Shown: positions 31,858 to 35,268 of the stretch, in pieces
Layout of the letters: each line of letters begins with the position of its first letter
How positions within the stretch are numbered: the first letter of the stretch is position 1
Assembly: GCA_028693035.1 (NCBI GenBank)
Contig: JAQUWE010000016.1
Span: 1 to 35,268 of the forward strand
DNA: 35,268 bases
Direction: 5' to 3'
Origin: Bacilli bacterium
Lineage (GTDB): Bacteria; Bacillota_I; Bacilli_A; RF39; UBA660
Made by a program: the position numbers and the translations under genes
Notes under the pieces: generated by a model
Seen by the model: only the letters and a program-made list of their open reading frames with translations
Database searches by the model: none
Told to the model about the DNA's origin: nothing

Positions 31858-33216
31858 ATGATTAAAATATGTAAACAAAACCAAGACGACATATTAAAGA
31901 AGATATATTCTAATGAATTTGATAGGGTTGAAATTAGTCAATCTAATTTTGCAGATGATATTATTTTATCTATGTATAATAACGGTATTATTGATTGCTT
32001 GGCCAATTCTATTATTGATAAACGTGCTAAAAATACTACTATCCCATTTAACCTTATAATGATTTTATCAATTGCGGCTAAAATGAAATCAAAAACAAGT
32101 CTTTCTGACATTCCATATGCAATTACAGATCATAGAACTTTATCAAAACTAGGATATAATATTGCAAATACAGAGAATGGAATCATGAGAGAAAGCAGTC
32201 TTCGATTCCTTTTAGGAAAATATGATTCTGAAGAAATTTTAAAGTCATACAACAACACAGTACAAAAATATATTATGAAGAATTCTGGTATTTGTCCAGA
32301 CATTCATATACTTGATTGCACAGAAATATCCGTTAATATAGACAATAAAAATTATGAAGAATCTTCAGTTACTAAAAATAAATACGGAGATGCAGACAGA
32401 GGCTATAAACTTGCAACTTTACGAGGATTAGTAAATGATACTGGAATTATTGAAGAAATACGATTTGGAGCTATGAATATCCATGATTTTAAACTAAGCA
32501 AAGAAATGTTACGAACAACAGCTGTTCTTAAGCCAGGAGATATCCTTATTGAAGACAGGGGATTTCTTGATAGAGATCTCATTAACTATCTTAAAATAAA
32601 GCGTGGAGTAGATACATTTATTCCATTAAAAACTAATATGACTGCTTATCAAATTGCCGTAACAGCAGCTCAATTAGATAATGTCTGGGAAGAACATCCA
32701 AGCCGTAAAAATCATAAAATTGCATTTGTGTCTGATTTAGGACAATATTGGACTGGCAAAAACGGAGATGACGTTGCAATTAATGCAGTTGTTTCTTGGG
32801 ATACGGATTCAGACAATTTTTTTGTTTTTGTAACAACAGATACCAATGTTGATGCCAGACAAATTATTATGACTTATGAACTTCGTCCCGAAATTGAAGA
32901 GGATTATAGACAACTAAAAGATTTTTGGAATTTAGAAGATTTTAAAAGTACCAAATTAAATATGATAACATTTCATATTATAATAACATTATTTGGATAT
33001 CTATTTTTTCAACTTTATATATTGACATCTGATGGAGAAAAATACACTCATAAATCTCTCCCAATTATATTAAAAAATTATCAATCTAAACAAATGCCTT
33101 ATTTGATTTTTTATGCCAACAGTGAGTTTGGTATATTCAGTATTATTGAATTCGCTAAAATTTATTATCATTGTTGTGATAATTCACAAGAAAGACTAGG
33201 ATATCTTCTATGTTAG
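31858..33216 (+). CDS. IS4-superfamily DDE transposase
   Basis: The 452-residue protein has the DDE triad in IS4-type context: D153 (IHILDCTEIS), D233 (ILIEDRGFLDRDL) and E347 within an exact Y-(2)-R-(3)-E-(6)-K signature (Y340, R343, E347, K354). The catalytic core is complete and the frame unbroken, so it may be active. An N-terminal helical part (1-140) probably binds the terminal repeats. A strong promoter and ribosome-binding site precede it; hairpins follow at about 33,251-33,288. Confidence 0.9.
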   Translation: MIKICKQNQDDILKKIYSNEFDRVEISQSNFADDIILSMYNNGIIDCLANSIIDKRAKNTTIPFNLIMILSIAAKMKSKTSLSDIPYAITDHRTLSKLGYNIANTENGIMRESSLRFLLGKYDSEEILKSYNNTVQKYIMKNSGICPDIHILDCTEISVNIDNKNYEESSVTKNKYGDADRGYKLATLRGLVNDTGIIEEIRFGAMNIHDFKLSKEMLRTTAVLKPGDILIEDRGFLDRDLINYLKIKRGVDTFIPLKTNMTAYQIAVTAAQLDNVWEEHPSRKNHKIAFVSDLGQYWTGKNGDDVAINAVVSWDTDSDNFFVFVTTDTNVDARQIIMTYELRPEIEEDYRQLKDFWNLEDFKSTKLNMITFHIIITLFGYLFFQLYILTSDGEKYTHKSLPIILKNYQSKQMPYLIFYANSEFGIFSIIEFAKIYYHCCDNSQERLGYLLC

Positions 33217-33250
33217 GAACCTAGATTTTGTCATGTTCAAGCAAAGAATG

Positions 33251-33288
33251 TAGAGTCATTCTCTCCTTGCACATTACAATGAATGTGC
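33251..33288. terminator. Hairpins between convergent passenger genes
   Basis: AGAATG/CATTCT at the edge and GCACATT/AATGTGC (7-bp stem with a 6-nt loop) lie in the 72-bp gap. T tracts are weak, so termination is plausible but not strong. Confidence 0.4.
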
Positions 33289-33735
33289 TTATTTATATAA
33301 CTTTTGATAACCTAATATTTTGAAGCCATACTTTGGTTTTTTGATTTCTCCTTCATCGCCACTATCATATGTTGTAAACTTACCAACTCCATTAGTAACA
33401 ATTACAATTCTAGTGGCAGTATCTTTTTCACGAGATTCTGAATCTCCACCTGATATAAGCTTTTCTTCCATTATAACAATATAAGTTCCTTTTTTATCAG
33501 ATGAAGTGATGATGCCATCACCATCATAAAAAATACTGTCTTTAGAATAAAGATATCTCTTTGTTGATGTCTTAATGCTAAAGTCACTTATAGCCATTTT
33601 GGTTTTAGGTTTAAGCGATGATGCAAATACTAGTATTGAAATACCCATTGCAGTAACTAATACAGCCATAATGATCATGACTACATAAGGAACTTTAGAA
33701 GGTTTATCACCAGCACCATAATTGAAATCTTCCAT
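33289..33735 (-). CDS. Single-pass membrane protein, passenger of the IS4-type unit
   Basis: Unrecognised 148-residue protein: a short cytosolic N-terminus, one membrane helix (about residues 17-38, VVMIIMAVLVTAMGISILVF), then an outward beta-rich domain of about 105 residues with no Cys and many Asp/Ser/Gly (SGGDSESREKD). Start and expression are well supported by AAGGAGGTG and a TTGCAT-17-TATAAT promoter. No family can be named. Confidence 0.75.
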   Translation of the reverse strand: MEDFNYGAGDKPSKVPYVVMIIMAVLVTAMGISILVFASSLKPKTKMAISDFSIKTSTKRYLYSKDSIFYDGDGIITSSDKKGTYIVIMEEKLISGGDSESREKDTATRIVIVTNGVGKFTTYDSGDEGEIKKPKYGFKILGYQKLYK

Positions 33736-33762
33736 AAATCACACCTCCTTACTTCTATACTG

Positions 33763-33791
33763 ATTATATCTTAAAAATAAGGGTAATGCAA
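33763..33791 (-). promoter_or_regulatory. Promoter of the membrane passenger gene
   Basis: On the minus strand TTGCAT (33,786-33,791) and TATAAT (33,763-33,768) are 17 bp apart. It is divergent from the small Cro-like gene. Confidence 0.65.
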
Positions 33792-33847
33792 GTATCTTAT
33801 TTGCAAATCATAAATAATATAAAATAGAGGTAATAGGACGGTGTTTT

Positions 33848-34051
33848 ATGATTTTAATTAATATCGAAAAACTTCTTAAAAGAAATGGTAAAACTAAATA
33901 TTGGTTATGTAAACAAATGAATATTACTTCTCGTAATTTGAACAGAATAATTAGAGGGGATACAAATTCTATTTCCTTTAAATATATTGAGGAATTTTGC
34001 AAATATCTTGAATGCACTCCTGGGGAATTGATTAGTACTAGTAATAAATGA
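33848..34051 (+). CDS. Small Cro/cI-type helix-turn-helix protein
   Basis: The 67-residue protein is a lone HTH of the Cro/cI family: NIEKLLKRNGKTKYWLCKQM, then NITSRNLNRIIRGD and a C-terminal CKYLECTPGELI, typical of single-domain YozG/Cro-like regulators. It is divergent from the membrane gene and directly upstream of the peptide gene, whose promoter lies in its last codons. The ribosome-binding site is modest (AGGACGGTG). Confidence 0.85.
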   Translation: MILINIEKLLKRNGKTKYWLCKQMNITSRNLNRIIRGDTNSISFKYIEEFCKYLECTPGELISTSNK

Positions 34052-34057
34052 TATAAT
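34028..34057 (+). promoter_or_regulatory. Promoter of the peptide gene
   Basis: TTGATT (34,028-34,033) and TATAAT (34,052-34,057) are 18 bp apart, inside and just after the end of the Cro-like gene. Confidence 0.65.
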
Positions 34058-34118
34058 ATGATTGCTGATTATAAATTATCTCCTCAACATTTATACTTAA
34101 AAAAAGGAGGTAGAGATT

Positions 34119-34199
34119 ATGACAAAAATTGGTTATACTTATAAAAGAGTATGGATCAATGGTAAATGGATCAACATTAAAATACCCGTTTACCGTTAG
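34119..34199 (+). CDS. 26-residue cationic peptide
   Basis: A short frame reads MTKIGYTYKRVWINGKW followed by INIKIPVYR and a TAG stop. A near-perfect ribosome-binding site (AAAGGAGG, 34,103-34,110) lies 8 nt ahead. The peptide is basic (five Lys and two Arg against no acidic residue), has two Trp and two Tyr, and alternates polar and apolar residues, suggesting a beta-strand or membrane-active peptide. It has its own promoter (34,028) and terminator (34,295), giving a transcript of about 260 nt. Function unknown: toxin-like, signalling or RNA-binding are all open. Confidence 0.65.
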   Translation: MTKIGYTYKRVWINGKWINIKIPVYR

Positions 34200-34220
34200 G
34201 AATATGTACGAGTATTCCTA
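34197..34220. repeat. Inverted repeat at the peptide stop codon
   Basis: TAGGAATA and TATTCCTA form an 8-bp perfect stem with an 8-nt loop. The first arm starts with the TAG stop. Confidence 0.65.
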
Positions 34221-34294
34221 ATACGTATCTCGAAAAGCAATGAAAAAAGTAAAAAAGGTGTCAAACAATATATGGAGATAATTTATTTTCAGCC

Positions 34295-34326
34295 AGAGAG
34301 TCTTATCCTCCACTCTCTTTTTTTTA
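34295..34326 (+). terminator. Strong terminator of the peptide transcript
   Basis: AGAGAGT and ACTCTCT form a 7-bp stem with a 10-nt loop and run into eight Ts, close to the right inverted repeat. Confidence 0.85.
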
Positions 34327-34338
34327 TGTTTATTTATT

Positions 34339-34354
34339 TACTTTGCGAATTGAA
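34339..34354. repeat. Terminal inverted repeat, right
   Basis: TACTTTGCGAATTGAA, the exact reverse complement of 31,524-31,539. Confidence 0.8.
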
Positions 34355-34355
34355 G

Positions 34356-34363
34356 GTACTATT
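34356..34363. repeat. Target-site duplication, right copy
   Basis: GTACTATT, the same as 31,515-31,522. On the minus strand it is the 5' arm of the terminator that belonged to the next gene. Confidence 0.75.
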
Positions 34364-34390
34364 AATTTATGTTACTAAAGGTTTCTTTTT

Positions 34391-35074
34391 TTATTGAATG
34401 GGATAGTCATTATATCCTATTTTTCTAATCAAGCGATATTCTTTATGGCGTTTTTCATCTATTTCTATAATTTCATCTAATTCATAGTTTTGATTTTGAT
34501 ATTCCATTTCACTTTGTCTTGCTAAATCTCCAAATTGATACTCTTGCACTATATCTTCCATTCGATATCTCTTTCTGTCTTCTATTATATTATAACATCT
34601 CTTTTTTAAGGCCTTGTATTTATTGTTTAAAGATTCTCTTAATATTTGGAGTTGTAAAATTTCTTCCTCTTTATTTACGCGACTACTAGAATAATAAGAA
34701 TACCCAACAAAAACATCACAATGTGCGATTGGCAAGGAACTAATGTCGATTGGATAAGTAGAAATATCACAGATAATAGCAGTTCTTTTTGGTCGCAATA
34801 TTCTTGTTTTATCTATCTTTTCCGTTGCTGGTATCATTTCCATATAAAGTTGGCCACTTAACTTTTTGATTTCTAATTGTATTTTTTTATCTGGTAAGAA
34901 ATCATTGGAAAAAAAATGCACATTACGTTTGTTTAGAAAGTGGGACATAGAAGTCTCTTCTTCGTTTCCTAACTCTATAATATGATTATATTTCCCTGCT
35001 TGAAATCCGTTTTCCTTTATGAAGTTTAAAAGGTCTAATGAACTTGGCTTTCTTTCGCCGTCTACTACTTTCAC
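34391..35074 (-). CDS. Uncharacterised cytosolic protein, GTG start
   Basis: Not recognised. The 227-residue protein starts (M)KVVDGERKPSSLDLLNFIKE. Its middle alternates beta-strands and loops (HIIELGNEEE, AIICDISTYPID, CDVFVGYSYY). A strongly charged helical region follows (about 140-215, EEEILQLQILRESLNNKYKA). A start further upstream in the same frame is rejected because a perfect TTGACA-17-TATAAT promoter lies inside that extension, and AGAGGTGAT stands just ahead of the GTG at 35,074. Its own terminator was split by the IS4-type insertion. Confidence 0.75.
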   Translation of the reverse strand: MKVVDGERKPSSLDLLNFIKENGFQAGKYNHIIELGNEEETSMSHFLNKRNVHFFSNDFLPDKKIQLEIKKLSGQLYMEMIPATEKIDKTRILRPKRTAIICDISTYPIDISSLPIAHCDVFVGYSYYSSSRVNKEEEILQLQILRESLNNKYKALKKRCYNIIEDRKRYRMEDIVQEYQFGDLARQSEMEYQNQNYELDEIIEIDEKRHKEYRLIRKIGYNDYPIQ

Positions 35075-35098
35075 AATATCACCTCTAAAATTGCGCTT

Positions 35099-35127
35099 AT
35101 TATATATCACAAATATATTTTTGTCAA
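35099..35127 (-). promoter_or_regulatory. Consensus sigma-A promoter
   Basis: On the minus strand a perfect TTGACA (35,122-35,127) and a perfect TATAAT (35,099-35,104) are 17 bp apart. It decides the GTG start at 35,074. Confidence 0.88.
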
Positions 35128-35180
35128 ATTGGTTTAACGAAAGATAGTGTAAAATAGTTTTGGGATTGGGTATACAAAAA

Positions 35181-35233
35181 GGAAGACCTTTTGTTAAAAT
35201 GTAATTGTTACAAAACATTTAAGGAGGTCTTCC
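35181..35233. repeat. Long hairpin covering the ribosome-binding site of the last gene
   Basis: GGAAGACCT (35,181-35,189) pairs with AGGTCTTCC (35,225-35,233), and inside it AAATGT (35,197-35,202) pairs with ACATTT (35,215-35,220). The AAGGAGGT ribosome-binding site (35,221-35,228) lies in the 3' arm. Confidence 0.65.
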
Positions 35234-35235
35234 AT

Positions 35236-35268
35236 ATGAACAGTATACCAAATAATTATATAAATGTC
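35236..35268 (+). CDS. Start of a further gene (partial, cut by the window end)
   Basis: ATG preceded by AAGGAGGT opens a frame reading MNSIPNNYINV up to the last base. Too short to identify. The hairpin around its ribosome-binding site suggests translational control or the terminal repeat of a mobile element. Confidence 0.6.
   Translation, partial: MNSIPNNYINV

Larger units (their letters stand above)
31523..34355 (+). mobile_element. IS4-type transposable unit with four passenger genes (2.8 kb)
   Basis: Bordered by 16-bp perfect terminal inverted repeats (31,524-31,539 and 34,339-34,354) and an 8-bp direct repeat GTACTATT. It contains an XRE regulator, a DDE transposase, a membrane protein, a second small Cro-like regulator and a 26-residue peptide gene. 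Ordinary IS4 elements carry only a transposase, so this is a passenger-carrying (transporter-IS-like) unit. It lies between rlmN and the 34,391-35,074 gene, in the latter's terminator. Confidence 0.78.

Noticed and set aside
34241-34282. 13-codon frame after the 26-residue peptide
   Set aside because: It starts without a convincing ribosome-binding site and is too short to support as a gene.
35075-35218. Upstream extension of the 34,391-35,074 gene to an ATG at 35,218
   Set aside because: The extension contains a perfect sigma-A promoter and part of the hairpin of the neighbouring gene. The GTG at 35,074 has its own ribosome-binding site.

Overview
The window comes from a very AT-rich (roughly 30% G+C by eye) Gram-positive-type bacterium of the Bacillota. 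The evidence is strong Shine-Dalgarno sites of the AGGAGG/AGGTGAT type, TTGACA/TATAAT promoters, many short U-tailed terminators, and the classical Bacillota block rlmN-prpC-prkC-rsgA-rpe (25.8-31.5 kb, minus strand). An uncultured gut Bacilli or Clostridia lineage would fit, but the species cannot be named from this sequence.

Layout. 1-130: 3' end of an IS3-type transposase. 0.2-7.5 kb: mixed small operons, comprising a repeat-containing protein, an ABC exporter broken by a nonsense codon, a truncated C1q/BclA-like domain, an ADP-ribosylglycohydrolase coupled to a YhiN-type flavoprotein, a Cu/Zn superoxide dismutase without a signal peptide, and an FG-GAP/VCBS-like protein. 7.6-10.7 kb: phosphohexomutase, a membrane-anchored NlpC/P60 hydrolase and a DUF3298-like membrane protein. 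10.8-17.6 kb: an NAD salvage locus (PncA, PncB, Nudix, a PRPP-synthetase-like enzyme, NadE, NadD, the NrtR regulator, and a second Nudix). It is driven by a consensus promoter bracketed by three TGTTAATAACA-type boxes spaced exactly 55 bp apart, with a fourth box before pncB. 17.8-19.0 kb: a CYTH-HAD fusion.

19,220-25,730 is a 6.5-kb integrated element. It has cut a host tRNA-Arg(CCU) gene in the anticodon loop: the 3' half lies at 19,183-19,228 and the 5' half at 25,731-25,770, and the two halves fit together perfectly. The element carries a complete, diverged tRNA-Arg(CCU) of its own, apparently a replacement. Its cargo is a two-gene Gabija-type anti-phage system (GajA OLD-family ATPase/TOPRIM nuclease and GajB UvrD-like helicase) plus an unknown coiled-coil protein. 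The tyrosine integrase has one in-frame TAA, so the element may be locked in place.

31,523-34,355 is a second mobile unit. It has an IS4-type DDE transposase, 16-bp terminal inverted repeats and an 8-bp target duplication, and it carries four passenger genes: two XRE/Cro-type regulators, a membrane protein and a 26-residue cationic peptide with its own promoter and terminator. It inserted into the stem of a rho-independent terminator. The right end (34.4-35.3 kb) holds an unrecognised protein with a perfect sigma-A promoter and the start of a further gene whose ribosome-binding site lies inside a long hairpin.
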